NCBI GenBank assembly: GCA_946811695.1
Contig: OX328123.1
Coordinates: 10,487,698 to 10,551,697, forward strand
Length of the DNA: 64,000 nucleotides
Source: Gonocerus acuteangulatus
Lineage: Eukaryota; Arthropoda; Insecta; Hemiptera; Coreidae
Reading direction: 5' to 3'
The notes under the pieces are model-generated. The model was given only the letters and a program-made list of their open reading frames with translations. It did no database searches and was not told the origin of the DNA. Position numbers and translations under genes: made by a program. Of this stretch, positions 10,505-21,614 are shown piece by piece; position 1 is the first letter of the stretch, and the number at the start of each line of letters is the position of its first letter.

Positions 10505-10700
10505 AATAGTTGGGATTCGGCTAAAAAGAAACCTCAATACGATTTTTGTAAAAAATCTATATTCAGGACGTTTCGGCTACTCTTTGGTAGTCTTCGTCAG
10601 CTAAAATGACAAGAAACAAAGAAAAAAAACAGAAATTAATACACAGAAAAAAAAGTTTATAAGTAAGATAAATGACAGGTCTATAAATACAATTCAAACT
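10505..10700 (-). mobile_element. Penelope-type terminal repeat fragment
   Basis: AGTTGGGATTCGGCTA at 10516 also starts the large PLE foldback at 22360-22806, and the hammerhead-like block lies at the same relative place. Followed by AT-rich DNA and a 30-nt poly(A) at about 10818-10845. Confidence 0.6.
10567..10600 (-). ncRNA. Hammerhead-ribozyme-like motif (PLE type)
   Basis: 34 nt on the minus strand: CTGACGA (exact CUGANGA), stem II GACTAC/GTAGCC with one mismatch and a 6-nt loop, then GAAA and CGTC. All core positions are kept. The minimal ACGT stem III would need dimer pairing, as described for PLE hammerheads. Confidence 0.6.
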
Positions 10701-10810
10701 TATTATAAAAGAACAATTTGTTGTTAAATTATTAGAACAATTATGGTATTAATAAACGGGTAAAATGAACATTAGTGTTAATCTAGAAATTAGTTCTAGA
10801 AAATCAATAG

Positions 10811-10845
<35 letters not shown>

Positions 10846-10934
10846 CATTTTTACTGAGGTGTATACAAGTAAATAGGTGCTAATAATAATATTAATTAAT
10901 TTTTAACAGAGAAATAAGATACTAAATACCAATG

Positions 10935-11110
10935 AAAATGCCGGGAGGCAGAGGAAGACCAAAGTCAACACTTAAGTAACCATAGTGGAAGTATATAAGA
11001 AAACTGGGATCTTCTAGGGTATATGTAACTGAAAACAAAACAGGTGGTGGGAGGAGGTCGGTAGGGATCAAAGGCCTTTTATGACAGGAAAGGAGAAAAA
11101 GGTGTTAATG
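10935..11110 (+). pseudogene. LINE ORF2 C-terminal remnant
   Basis: The frame near 10940 reads GGRGRPKSTLK, then after a stop WKYIRKLGSS and TENKTGGGRR. This resembles the GRPK-Tx(n)-LG-x(n)-NR-WR tail found after the reverse transcriptase of several non-LTR clades. Broken by stops. Clade not assignable. Confidence 0.35.
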
Positions 11111-11214
11111 CAAGGATACACAAGGGGCATGGGAAAATACTAGGTGGGAGGTCGGGAGAATTTTTGAAAAATATTAGCGTAAATAGGACAAATGCCTTGT
11201 TTGTCTGTTTTGTA

Positions 11215-11216
<2 letters not shown>

Positions 11217-11260
<44 letters not shown>

Positions 11261-11300
11261 CGGCGCATCAACAAATATTGGCTATTAGTGCCTGTAATTT
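11217..11300 (-). mobile_element. (TA)n tract plus 5S-SINE 3' fragment
   Basis: Alternating TA at 11217-11257 is followed by CGGCGCATCAACAAATATTG and GCTATTAGTGCC, the 3' tail of the 5S-derived SINE in minus orientation (compare 15655-15690). The 5S part itself is absent. Confidence 0.55.
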
Positions 11301-11589
11301 ATATTGTTTTTATTTAGGTTAATGTGTACACATTCAGAGATCTGTGGTCTTTTTTTTTTTGGTTCGTTCTGTAGAAAGAATTTTTGTGTCATCGAAGTTA
11401 AAAGTGTGTTTGTGAGTAATGGCGTGTTTAGCAAGCGCAGGTTTGTCTATTTCTTTGTTAGTGATGGTTCGCTTATGTTGTGTAAGGCGCGAGTGAATGT
11501 CATTTAAAAAACCATTTTAACACCTTTCGACACTCTCGAAGAAAACCCGCTTATGAGATTTCAGAAACCTATTATAAACTCTTTGATGA
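11301..11589. other. Unassigned sequence
   Basis: An open frame at 11304-11507 has no recognisable motif and is not supported as a gene. Confidence 0.4.
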
Positions 11590-11835
11590 CTTAAAAGGAT
11601 CGCGTATGAACTCTGTGTAACTTAAAGCGGCCACAGCCGTATATAAGTTAACGAAACTGACCAAGTTGGAATTGCACAAATAAGTGAGAGGGTATTATTA
11701 GGTTCTTGACAAGGTATTAAGAGCCTAAAACTTGGCCCAATACTGTGATCTAACTTTCGTAGACTAACTCTTTTGGGAGGGGCCTGGAACTTGGCCTTTT
11801 GTTTCAACGTTAATTTTTTTTGGGGCGGGGGGATG
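11590..11835. mobile_element. TIR element E, partial copy
   Basis: Shares AAGTTGGAATTGCACAAATA, GAGAGGGTATTATTAGG and the right end CAACGTTAATTTTTTTTGGGG with the copy at 4050-4503. The left end is missing. Confidence 0.55.
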
Positions 11836-12594
11836 TCTATCCTTTTTTGTAAGTGAATTAAGTGTTACGTTTGGCTTCAGGAGGAATGATGGGTTTCCAA
11901 TGAAACAGCAAGTACAAGACGTGCTCCAGCCCTGGAAGCGGAGTCAAACACAATTTTTTTTTTTTTTTTTTCATTTTTAAGGTGGTATCTGTAACCGTTT
12001 TCGGGAAAAGTGCATAAAAATAGTTTAATCTGATTTTCGGTGGTTCTTAAATGTTGGGTTCAAGTAAAATATTTTCTACATGATATCTATAAGAAAATAT
12101 TTACTTTTTTGTAACAATTCTTCTTCTCCAAACATTATATGTCTTAATTTTAATGAATTTCAAACCTTCAAAACAAATTTAAGCTTAATAAGCCTTCATT
12201 CTTTACCCTGATTGTCTCTATTTTGATAAATCATATAAATAAATCTTGTTAAGTGTCAATTTCACTTTCAGTACTCTCCATGAACTGTCAATCCGCAAAC
12301 TCTTCTTAAGTGAAACCTTTTTGAAAGTGAATTCCCCCTAGATGCAGAATGACTGCTGCCTTTGCGGAGTACAATCAACAATCGGAACACCAGCTGAAGA
12401 AGTGAGAAGTTGGAAGTGTGTGTGAAAACGGTTGTAGGACTCACGGAGTAGGACCTGGTCAAACAGTCACGTACTAATCCTTTCGATTCTATAGCCAGCT
12501 AGCGTTTATTCTCTTATAGTTCCATAATAGAAAAACTACAAGAAATCTTAGGAAAACCTTTCAAAAAATTTTGAATAAAAGCCTATACAATTTT

Positions 12595-12597
<3 letters not shown>
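11836..12597. other. Spacer with HINE-A interior
   Basis: A T-run at 11954-11972 precedes a HINE-A inner block at about 11975-12110 (GGTATCTGTAACCGTTTTCG). The rest, including 12268-12462, has no supported gene. Confidence 0.45.
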
Positions 12598-12661
<64 letters not shown>

Positions 12662-13056
12662 TCTGTCTGTTTGTTCCTTATACAAATTCACACCGTTTGA
12701 CCGATATTGACCAAACTTGGCACTCATGTAGGTCTTGATACGTTGAGTGTCATAGGCTAGGTTAAAAAATTTTACCAGCTGTCTGTCTGTATGATTTTTC
12801 CTTATTTCAAATCCACACAGTTCCTCCGATTTTGACCAAACGTAGCACACAGGTAGGTATTGATACGATGAGTGTTACAGGCAAGGTTAAAATCATCTAG
12901 GACTCACTGATCGGAGGTCACGGGTTCGAAACTAAGAACCCAAATAGATACATATTTGCGTTATTAGATTTTAATATTACTTATTTGGTTTCTACTTTAT
13001 CTTTTCTTTTCTAGATGCAGAAAGTAGATATAGCATGGCACGCCGGGTAACAGCTG
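12598..13056 (+). mobile_element. Helitron-C copy with expanded 5' (TA)n
   Basis: The 5' TATATATA start is expanded to about 57 bp (12598-12654). It is followed by CACGTGTCTGTCTGTTTGTT, two tandem inner units, and the 3' block GCATGGCACGCCGGGTAACA. The terminal CTAG is changed to CTGC. Confidence 0.7.

Positions 13057-13059
<3 letters not shown>

Positions 13060-13100
<41 letters not shown>
13060..13100. repeat. (TA)n microsatellite
   Basis: 41 bp alternating TA right after the Helitron-C end. Confidence 0.9.
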
Positions 13101-13104
<4 letters not shown>

Positions 13105-13204
13105 TACATAATACGCTCATAAAAAATTATTTATAATCTCTTTTCTTGGTCTAACATTTTTTTTTTTTTTTTTTTTTACTGTTTTGATTACTTACTATCT
13201 ATTT

Positions 13205-13390
13205 TTAGCACTTTCCTCCGAAGGAAAGTAGCTATTAAGGTTGCACTCATGACGGAATTTTTGAAACATTTCTTCAAATATTTATCGATCCTACCTAGTA
13301 GACACCGAAAATGACCTCCTTTAAAATTTATATATATCTGTATGAATGCATATATATATACGACACGATAGCGGCCAGAGATCTCAATTA
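13205..13390 (+). mobile_element. HINE-B 5' fragment
   Basis: TTTTAGCACTTTCCTCCGAA with the paired arm GGAAAGTAGC, then the block ending CACGATAGCGGCCAGAG. Broken off before the 3' part; a complete copy follows at 13541. Confidence 0.65.
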
Positions 13391-13540
13391 TTTAGATGTA
13401 TTAAAATTATTCTTTTGTTTAGAACGCAGGACTGCATTATAAAACGCATTAAACAGGCTGTAAAAATTCCTTTTTAAAATAAGTCCTATTTGAAATTGAA
13501 GAACATAAAAAGACTGAATCTACTGATTTTATTTATTTTT

Positions 13541-13670
13541 AGCACTTTCCCCCGAAGGAAAGTAGCTATTAAGGTTGCACACATGACGGAATTTTTGAAA
13601 AATTTCTTCATATCGTTATCGATCCTACCTAGTAGACACCGAAAATGACCCCCGTTAAAATTTATATATA

Positions 13671-13736
<66 letters not shown>

Positions 13737-14636
13737 TGTTAACACGATAGCGGCCAGAGTTTTGGTTTTTTCTTCACGAAACGTGGTACATAGCGTTCAA
13801 TTAGCAAACGATTGAACGAGTTCGTTAACCACCAAAATCGGTCGGGTTTACCCCGGACCAAACACTAATTTGACCATGGCAGCCGTAGTTTTTGTTATAT
13901 TTCAACTCGGTATTCGTTATGTTGATCTAAATAGAGAAATACGTTGTAAAAATAAACTAAATCGGTTCATTAGGAGGGGGGGGGGTTTACTCCGCACCCG
14001 CATTACCAATTTGCCACTACCAGCCGTAATTTTTGTTATATTTCAACGAAACTCGGTATTCGTGGTGGTAATCAACAGAGAAAAATGGGTTGTAAAAATA
14101 AACTAAATCGGGTTATTTGGGGGGGGGGGGGATTTACTCCGGACCTAAAGTACTAATATACCTGTCGTAATTTCTGCTGTATTGTAACGAAACGCGGTAT
14201 ACGTCGTGGGTATCTCATGAGAAAGAAGTGTTGAAAAAAGAAAGTAAATTGGTCTGTTGGAAAGGAGGGTTTACTTTAAACTCTGTTTCATTAGAATTAA
14301 CCCGCCAGACATAGGTTCCCAAAGCCGCCGCGAGGAGCGCTACCTCCCACTAGGGGGACTGTATCCTGTTCCTGCGTCAGATCAAAAGACGGAATATGAA
14401 GTTTTTGTGTATTTATTAAGTAGTACAGTATCATGTATTAACATAACTCTGGAAGCAAATTATTTACAAAATTAATAATTGAACACTTCTCATAAGAAAT
14501 GTAAATGAGCAGAACTATTCACGTTTTTATTTTATTTATATAGGTTATTTACAGCAAATTATTCAGTAATGTTGACTACACTACAAAAATCCTGAGGAAA
14601 GTGCTTAGTTATGCAGCTCCTGCGTGACGGACTTTT
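13541..14636 (+). mobile_element. HINE-B, near complete
   Basis: 5' hairpin AGCACTTTCCCCCGAAGG/AAAGTAGCT, a (TA)n tract at 13661-13733, then repeated blocks each holding TTTTTGTTATATTTCAACG, a GGTATTCGT box and a G-run with TTTACTCCG. At the 3' end, GAGGAAAGTGCTTAG (inverse of the 5' terminus) precedes a GCAG/CTGC hairpin and an ACTTTT end. This is the same architecture as HINE-A with different sequence. Helentron-like class is inference. Confidence 0.65.
13661..13733. repeat. (TA)n microsatellite inside HINE-B
   Basis: About 73 bp of alternating TA at the fixed microsatellite position of HINE-B. Confidence 0.95.
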
Positions 14637-14977
14637 CTCTATTCATTTTCAGCTGAAGTACGTAGGTACCGAAACATCCAAAATATAGATTCTTCCGAAT
14701 ATTTTACTGTTTTTCTTAGCCAAATCCCAACTAGTCCTTTATTTTTTTAAATAGGTCATGTTCTAAATTCCATGTCCCTTGCTTTCCTACTGGTAGGTTT
14801 AAGAACTAGGTGTAAGATGCCATGGAGCACCTTAAGAATAGTCCTGGTTGACGTTAGGTTAATGGTTTCGTCACAACAAAACCATTGTTCCTTTGGTCAC
14901 AACGTTGGCGAGATATTAGCTTCACACAGCTCCCTACATTCACCTCCTTTCTCTTTGGTCGCCCTTCGTTCGCCTTT

Positions 14978-15106
14978 TAGCGCGGTTCCTCCCTCTCTTC
15001 ATACGAAGTAAACCCGCTTGTAAGGCCTCAGGACGCAATCCGGAAGTGCCGACTAGAAAAATTCACGTTTAAGATCCCATAGATCAGGACAATAATAGTG
15101 GTTCAA

Positions 15107-15161
<55 letters not shown>

Positions 15162-15570
15162 TGTTCGTTCTCCCGCCGTCTCAAAAATGGTCCGATTTTG
15201 ATGAAATTTGGTACAAAAATCTTTCGCCGAATTTGAAATGTCAATTTCGTTAACCAGCAGAATTCGTCCCCCGGAACATTGTTTTTGGGCGAAATTCGCG
15301 CGAGAAAAATTCTTAGGTTTACATAATATGCTTTCAAGTACTCGTTTTATTAGCCTAGAAAAACAAATTTAAGGCGATATCTGTAACCGTTATTGAGAAA
15401 AGTGGCACAAATGTTTTCTTAGCTCACTTTTTCGTGGGTACTTAGAATCATGGAATTCAATCGAAATATTCTTTACATCTTTGAAATTCATCTAAACCAC
15501 GATGTTAAAATTTTGGTTGCATTTGGAGGTAATTTTCTATAAGTGGACTTGAAAAGTTTTCTCATTTTCG

Positions 15571-15624
<54 letters not shown>

Positions 15625-15626
15625 AC

Positions 15627-15657
<31 letters not shown>

Positions 15658-16020
15658 GGCGCATTAACTATTTGGCTATTAGCGCCGGGCTATCTACAGG
15701 TTGCCACCCTTTCCTAATGACAACAGCACGTGGTCGGTCACCCATTCAGGTACTGACCACGCCCGACGTTGCTTAACTTCGGTGATCTACGAGAACCGTT
15801 GTATTCAACGTGGCTATGGCCGTTGGCGATTTTCATAAATATCTCGAAAATGGTTGGGTATCGTGGTAAGTGGAAGGTGACCATTCGATTGCTTACTAAA
15901 TTCTCTATAAAAAAAAGTTTTTCAAGCAGTTTTCGATATGGGCTATGTCAAGCGGAGAAATAAGTGCTTCAAATATTAAAATGTTTGTTTAACTCAATTT
16001 TTAATTGGTTGTTTTTTGTT
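14978..16020 (+). mobile_element. HINE-A, 3'-truncated
   Basis: 5' terminus TAGCGCGGTTCCTCCCTC at 14978, a GGAAGTGCCGACTAG block, a TA tract at 15107-15158, then the CTGTTCGTTCTCCCGCCGTC block and interior. A 5S-SINE is inserted at 15573-15828. The end is replaced by SINE-2 at 16023. Confidence 0.65.
15573..15828 (-). mobile_element. 5S-rRNA-derived SINE (copy 1)
   Basis: On the minus strand it begins GCCAACGGCCATAGCCACGT and continues through 5S boxes including CGAAGTTAAGCAACGTCGGG and GAATGGGTGACC (internal control region C box), about 100 nt in all. It then runs into an unrelated 70-nt body with GATAGCCCGGCGCTAATAG, an A-run, and a (TA)n tail. Flanking ATTTTCGTAA and ATTTTCATAA look like a target duplication. 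Two more copies: 43034-43239 and 46102-46324. Confidence 0.85.
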
Positions 16021-16022
16021 TA

Positions 16023-16262
16023 TTACTATTATGCTGGAGGACCTGAATTCAAATCCCTAGCAAGCACTAAAGATTTTATCTTCTGTTGCCTTTGTTCGTG
16101 TGTTGGATTCGTGGTCTGATACCGTCCCTAAGCCTACCCAGTCTTTAATTAATTTATCAATGGGTATCTGCAAAGGGGAAAATCAGGCGGCCGGAGCATA
16201 GTACTGACCTCACTATCTTCCTAGAGTACCGTATGGTCATCTAGAATTTCTGCCCCTCTGGG
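16023..16262 (+). mobile_element. tRNA-derived SINE-2, 5'-truncated
   Basis: Shares the body of SINE-2 (CACTAAAGATTTT, TTTAATTAATTTATCAATGG, and the block AAAATCAGGCGGCCGGAGCA) with 18271-18535 and 52785-53090. The A box is missing. Confidence 0.7.
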
Positions 16263-16274
16263 CCTGTCTTTTTT

Positions 16275-17688
16275 TAGCACGGTTCCTCCCTCCCTCCATA
16301 GGGAAGAACCCCGCTTATAAGGTTGATCTCATGAAACAATCCGGAAGTGCCGACTTGAAAATTTTTTGTTTCAGAACCCCTAGAGACCGAAAATGACAGT
16401 GTTCAAATTTGAATATATATATATATGTCTGTTCGCGGCATAGGTCAGCGAATAATGGTCCGATTTTGATGAAATTTGGTACAAAAATCTTTCGTCCAAT
16501 TTGAAAGGTCAAATTCGTTAACTTTCCCACCGGAACATGCTTTTTGGAGCAAATGTCGCGCGAAAAAAATATGTACGCTTAAGAAAACGAATGAAACCAT
16601 TTTTAAGGTGATAGCTTTAACCGTTTTCGAGAAAATTGGAAAAATAATTGTTGAATAACGTTTTTGGTTCGGGTACTTAGAATCATGGGATTCAGTTGAA
16701 ACATTTTCTCCATGTTCGCATTTCATCAAAACTTATATGTTGAAATTTGGCTTACGTTTGACGTTAAGGAAGGGTTAGAATAAAATATTTTATTAACAGA
16801 CATGGAAAGTTTTAGTAACTTCGTATACTTTCGTTAATATCTCGAAAACGGTTAAGAATCATGGAAAGCGGAAGGTTACCATTCGAAAGCTTACTAAATC
16901 TATATATATAAAAATCACGTGTCTGTCTGTTTCTTTGTTTGTTTCTTATACAAATCCACGCCGTTTGACCGATATGGACCACACTTGGCACACAGGTAGG
17001 TCTTGATACGAGAAATCTCCTAGGCTAGGGCAAAATAGTCAAATTTTAAAATTTGGTCAAAAGGTCAAAAGGTTTGTTAAAGAAAAATTGGATAGACTGA
17101 ACTGACGAATAACTGACGGCCATTTTTAATCGACAACTACTGGCCTCTGTCGGCTGTTAGATGAAGTGCTGTTGTGCTGGCCTCTGTCGGGTATCATTAT
17201 GAACTAAAACAAATTCACATGGTTTGACCGATTTTCGTAACTGGGTATAGAAAACTAGGTATCAAGTAGATCTTGATACGGGGAGAGTCATAGACAGACA
17301 GTAGGTGCAGCATGGCACACTGGGTAACAGCTAGTGCTAATTGATTGTGTTTATTCAAACGGTTCTTTTTGTCTATTTTCATTCCTTGATATTTTTTAAT
17401 TGCTTATAGTTGGATAATGTTTATGACAATAAAACAGGTTAAGTAAAATAAGAAAAACAATTTATTGTTAGAAGTATAGATTTCCAAAAGAGAGATTCCA
17501 AGACCTTGTAACTAGCGGGAGCCTTTCTGGGGTTGGCCGACCCATCCAGGTAAGATCATAAATCAAGGCCTTTCAACAAAGGTGGAACCAAAATAATAAC
17601 TGTTTCTATTTTAATCCTGTCAAATTAGACTAGAGATAAGAACGGAACCGCGCTAAGATGATGCAGTTCCTGCGAGTCGGACTTTTTT
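16275..17688 (+). mobile_element. HINE-A with nested Helitron-C
   Basis: 5' terminus TTAGCACGGTTCCTCCCTCC; short TA tract at about 16411; full post-microsatellite block; Helitron-C inserted at 16899-17334; 3' terminus GGAACCGCGCTAAGATGATG plus GCAGTTCCTGCGAGTC and a T-run at 17650-17688. An inner part beside the Helitron is missing. Confidence 0.7.
16899..17334 (+). mobile_element. Helitron-C, short copy
   Basis: TCTATATATATAAAAATCAC at the start, CAGCTAG at 17328-17334, flanked by A and T without a target duplication. Length 436 bp with a central AAAATTTGGTCAAAAGGTCA block. Confidence 0.8.
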
Positions 17689-17699
17689 ATTATTTCGAG

Positions 17700-18270
17700 T
17701 AAATAAATAGTTTCTGCAAGTTGGCAACATTTTAATCAATGTACAAAATAAAATTATTCAGTTTCTCGTTGTCAATTAAAAGTTAACAAAAAGACTCGTC
17801 AATTAAGAATTCTTGACAATTTTTTTCCATTGAAAATTTAAATAAGTAAGTACAAAAATGAAAATTTCGTTTTTTGTTTTGCGATTTTCTCGAAAACGAA
17901 GCCAAAACGAGCAAATCTCTAAACGGCTTTATGTCTTAGTTTTTGGGTCCCCTACACGCTCCTGAATTTTTGCCATTTATATTCGGGACACCCTGTACAC
18001 ACAAAAACAGAATTTGGACTGGTGATAATCTTGCAATTTACAAAGATGCTATTAAGGAACTTGTTGTCTGTACATTGATGTTAACAAAATAACGACTATG
18101 GATCACACGGAAACAAATAATTTTGATAATCCTTGAAACCATTTTCTTTTCTGTTAATCTTCTGTTTTATGGGCGTCATTTGCTAGTATACCAAAATAAT
18201 AGATAAGCATCCGTTTCTCTCTCAGAAACGATTTTAATAATTTCCTTTCTTTAAATATTCCATAAATGGG
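17700..18270. other. Unassigned sequence with TE-like end
   Basis: Contains GGGACACCCTGTAC near 17987, a form often seen at transposon ends, but no partner end was found. No coding frame. Confidence 0.35.
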
Positions 18271-18535
18271 GGGCGAGGTTAGCTCAGTGGTAGAGCACTC
18301 GACTAATGAACTGGAGGACCAGGTTCAGAACCCGAGCGCGCACTAAAGATTTTTTCTTTTAGTGCTGCCGTTCAAGGGTTGGATTTCGGGTCCCAGATCG
18401 TCCCTAGGCTCACCCAGCCTTTAATTAATTTAATTAATAATGGGTACCTTGGGTGCTAATGACTCTTACAGTCGAAACAGCCAAGGGGAAAATCAGGCGG
18501 CCGGAGCATAGTGTTGACCACACTATTCTTTCTAA
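18271..18535 (+). mobile_element. tRNA-derived SINE-2, full length
   Basis: The head is tRNA-like: A box TTAGCTCAGTGGTAGAGCAC and B box GGTTCAGAACC spaced as in a tRNA. It is followed by a body with CACTAAAGATTTT, an ATTAATTTAATTAATAATGG stretch and the conserved AAAATCAGGCGGCCGGAGCA. A pol III SINE rather than a tRNA gene: the acceptor stem does not close and the body repeats elsewhere. Confidence 0.8.
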
Positions 18536-18606
18536 CAATAATTTTTTTTTTCTTATTTTAATTATTCTGTTTTATTGTCAAATACATTCTCCTACTATAA
18601 GCAATT

Positions 18607-19664
18607 AAAAAGTCCGTCACGCAGGAGCTGCATAACTAAGCACTTTCCTCAGAATTTGGGTAGTGTAGACTACTTTCCAGAACAATTTGCTTAAAATATC
18701 CTACATAAATAAATTAAAAACATGAATAGTTCTCTTTTAAATTTGTAATGAGTAACTGATCAATTATTAATTTGCTTCCAGAGTTATGTTTACACATGGT
18801 ACCTATTACACTACGTAATAAATACAAAAAAACTCATATTATCGTATTTTGATCTAGCGCAGGAACAAAATACAGTCACTCTAGTGGTAGAAAGCGCTCC
18901 TTGCGGCGGCTTTGTGAACCTACGGCTGGCGGGCTTTTCTATTGAAATATATTACAAATTAAACCCCCGCTTTCCGATTGACCGATTCAGCTCATTTTTA
19001 CAACACTTCTTTCTCATGAGTTACCCACGACGTATACCGCGTTTCGTTACAATTCAGCAGAAATTACGACCGGTATGAGTATATTAGGCATTTGGGTCCG
19101 GAGTAAACCCCCCCCTTCTAATGAACCGATTTAGTTTATTTTTACAACACATATTTACCTGTAGATTACCAGTACGATTACCGAGTTTCGTCGAAATATA
19201 CCAAAAATCACGGCTGGTAGTGGCGAATGGGTATTGTGGGTCCGGAGTAAACCCCCCCTCCTAATGAACCGATTTAGTTTATTTTTACAACACATGTTTA
19301 TTTGTGGATTACCACTACGAATACCGAGTTTCGTCGAAATATACCAAAAATCACGGCTGGTAGTGGCGAATTGGTAGTGTGGGTCCGGAGTAAACCCCCC
19401 CCCCCTTCTAATGAACCGATATAGTTCATTATTATATCTCACTTTTCTCTCTATATTACCACTACGAATACCAAGTTTCGTTGAAATATAACAAATATTA
19501 CGGCTGACATAGTCAAATTAGTGTTTTGGGTTCGGGGTAAAACCCCCCCTTCCGGTGGACCGACTTTGGTGGTTAACGAACTCGTTCAATCGTTTGCTAA
19601 TTGAATGCTATATACCAAGTTTCGTGACGAAAAAACAAAACCTCTGGCCGCTATCGTGTTAACA

Positions 19665-19733
<69 letters not shown>

Positions 19734-19736
19734 GCA

Positions 19737-19771
<35 letters not shown>

Positions 19772-19914
19772 GCATATATATATATATATATAAATTTTAA
19801 CTGGGGTCATTTTCGGTGTCTACTAGGTTGGATCGATAAAGATTTGAAGAAATTTTTCAAAAATTCCGTCATGAGTCCAACCTCAATAGCTACTTTCCTT
19901 CGGAGGAAAGTGCT
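18607..19914 (-). mobile_element. HINE-B inserted in HINE-A
   Basis: Minus-strand copy: 3' terminus at 18607-18660 (AGTCCGTCACGCAGGAGCTG), three related inner blocks with poly(C) runs (CGGAGTAAACCCCCC), (TA)n at 19668-19792, and 5' terminus CTTCGGAGGAAAGTGCT ending at 19914. Flanking HINE-A sequence (CTACTATAAGCAATTA on the left, AAAATAACAAGAAATAAAAA on the right) is continuous at 58055-58085, so the insertion entered an A-run. Confidence 0.7.
19668..19792. repeat. Compound (TA)n/(TATG) microsatellite
   Basis: About 125 bp of TA with regularly spaced TATGTATATATGCATA interruptions, inside HINE-B. Confidence 0.95.
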
Positions 19915-20105
19915 AAAAATAACAAGAAATAAAAACAGACAAAAAGAACCGTTCGAATAAACGAAATCAATTACTTCAAAGTTTCAAGCACTTATTTCTC
20001 CGATTGACATCGCCTGATCAGAATTTTTCTTAGAACCTTTTTTGTAGAGCATTTAGTAAGCTTTAAGGTTACTCTTCGCTTTCTCGCCTCTGATAAGTCA
20101 TAAGT
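19915..20105 (-). mobile_element. HINE-A interior (host of the HINE-B insertion)
   Basis: Right-hand remainder of the HINE-A copy: AGCACTTATTTCTCCGATTG and GCATTTAGTAAGCTTT blocks, minus orientation. Confidence 0.6.
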
Positions 20106-20109
20106 TTAA

Positions 20110-20914
20110 ATTATTGGAAACTATTTTTTTTTTTAAATTATAAATAACGATACAAGTAATACATATCTAAAACTCTTCCTTTATTTAATAAAAGTGACAC
20201 AAACATTACTAAACTAAAAACAAAAAATGCTGTCTAATAAACAATATAAATAAAGTCTAATATGAACGACAGAAATACTAGAAAGCCCAAATCCCTCCGT
20301 GGTAATAGTCAAAAACTCGACCACCCGATACGCCCGCCAACTTGCACAAAAATGTTTCGGAAAATATCTCCCACTGTTTGATGAGGCGACAGTGCGAGCG
20401 CGAGAAATTCCTAGAGCTGAGTTTCATGTTTAGACGAGCAAGTTGAAGTGTCTGACACTTCCACAGCAAGCTCACGACAGCAGTTGCGCGAGTAGTGGCA
20501 ACGTCACTGCTCTCCAGGCCGTTTACACATGCAATTTTGACTGTAGGACAGAAAACTCGCGCAATTTCTCGCCCGTGTAAACTTAGCTTAACTGAAGAAG
20601 AAGTTTAATCTACAGTGTCCTATGTTCAGTAACTGACTTTTAATACAACAATAACATTATACAACCACTCAATACCTTCAGTTTCTCAAACTAGGCGGTA
20701 ATAAAAATAAAGTTTCAAACACGCCAGTCTTTTTTGTGTATCGATCTTTTCATTTCGATTCAAATCGATTCAAAAGATTGATTCATATCTATGTGAACAT
20801 GTAGCAGAGCTACTCAAACTGTTGTCTCTTTTCAAAACTATTGATTAATTCATGTCATGACACCATCTCGAAAAAAATGATGGTTCAAATATATATATAT
20901 ATATGTATGTGTAT
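20110..20914. other. Spacer with a less AT-rich patch
   Basis: 20280-20610 is less AT-rich than its surroundings and holds inverted GTTTACACATGC / CCCGTGTAAAC motifs, suggesting a MITE. No gene recognised. Confidence 0.35.
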
Positions 20915-21172
20915 TATCTTAGGGGGATGGGGTCGTTAAAGCAGTCTTCCTGTCTTCATACAACTTTATTTAATAGGCCCGACATGATTCGTGCATATTT
21001 TCGCACTTCTTCAGGAGCACTTCTTGCTAGGAAGTCCTCTCTTTACCATGTACTCCCTCTGGAGTCTGGCTTAATAAAAAGAATTAAGGTGCGAAAATAT
21101 GCACGCAACATGCCGGGCCTATTAAATAAATTAGTATGAAGACTGCTTTAACGACCCCATGCCTTCTAAGAT
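20915..21172. mobile_element. Penelope-type foldback (terminal repeats head to head)
   Basis: The left arm (CTTAGGGGGATGGGGTCGTT, AAGCAGTCTTCC, then AATAGGCCCGACATG) returns inverted at 21080-21172 (CATGCCGGGCCTATTAAATA ... GACTGCTTTAACGACCCCAT). The outer tail equals the end of the PLE remnant at 218-912, which ties it to PLE terminal repeats. Confidence 0.7.
20981..21014 (-). ncRNA. Hammerhead-ribozyme-like motif (PLE type)
   Basis: 34 nt on the minus strand: CTGAAGA, perfect stem GTGC/GCAC with an A/T-rich loop, then GAATCATGTC. The position after GAA is T instead of A, so stem III is weakened. The partner arm at about 21083-21114 keeps the stem and palindrome but has lost the CUGANGA box. 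Confidence 0.5.
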
Positions 21173-21218
21173 CAAAAATAGTTTAGATATTTTGGGTCAT
21201 CTACAAAAATAAATAATA

Positions 21219-21222
21219 TGTG

Positions 21223-21256
<34 letters not shown>

Positions 21257-21268
21257 CAAATAAAAATA

Positions 21269-21312
<44 letters not shown>
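21219..21312. repeat. (TA)n microsatellite, two blocks
   Basis: Alternating TA at 21221-21255 and 21271-21312 separated by an A-rich spacer. It lies 180 bp upstream of the exon at 21495. Confidence 0.9.
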
Positions 21313-21315
<3 letters not shown>

Positions 21316-21494
21316 AACATTAAAATTACCTGAATGGTTCTTTATTCTCGGAAGTTTAACGTGTGAGTACCTGTCCATATATTGTTCATTAATGGACTCT
21401 ATTATAGAAATAATATTTAAGGTTAAACAGCAATGAATTATTGAGTAATTAAGTTTATATAAAACTACAAATGAATATTTTTTTCTTTTGATAG

Positions 21495-21614
21495 TGTCTA
21501 TTCTACTCTCTGTCACCTTGGCAACCCCATTAGACCATCATGATTCAGGATCGCAAATAACTTCCAGAATTATATCGCAATTTCAAGATGACGACCTACA
21601 ATCAGCTGATCAAG
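21495..21614 (+). CDS. Putative secreted precursor, internal exon (signal-peptide end)
   Basis: Flanked by an acceptor (T-rich tract then TTTTGATAG) and a donor (CAAG|GTATGT). The single open phase gives SILLSVTLATPLDHHDSGSQ and continues ITSRIISQFQDDDLQSADQ, ending with one base of a split codon. The hydrophobic start with a small-residue LATP step looks like the end of a signal peptide, followed by an acidic pro-region. The first codon is split (xTG), so the start methionine comes from an unseen upstream exon or from this junction. It joins in phase to 30500-30760. I do not recognise the protein; expression is not shown. Confidence 0.5.

Noticed and set aside
11304..11507. 67-codon frame rich in Phe and Val
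   Set aside because: Composition reflects T-rich DNA; no splice or start context.
12915..12945. B-box-like GGGTTCGAAACT
   Set aside because: It is part of the Helitron-C 3' region, recurring at 3805, 7150 and 39620, with no A box upstream.
15655..15828. 5S rRNA gene
   Set aside because: The 5S part is truncated, joined to a constant foreign body and tail, and flanked by target duplications; three such copies exist.
18271..18345. tRNA gene candidate with A and B boxes
   Set aside because: The acceptor stem does not close and the same body follows related copies elsewhere; it is a SINE head.
19586..19810. Frames made of repeated Tyr-Ile
   Set aside because: They are translations of (TA)n tracts here and at about ten other places.
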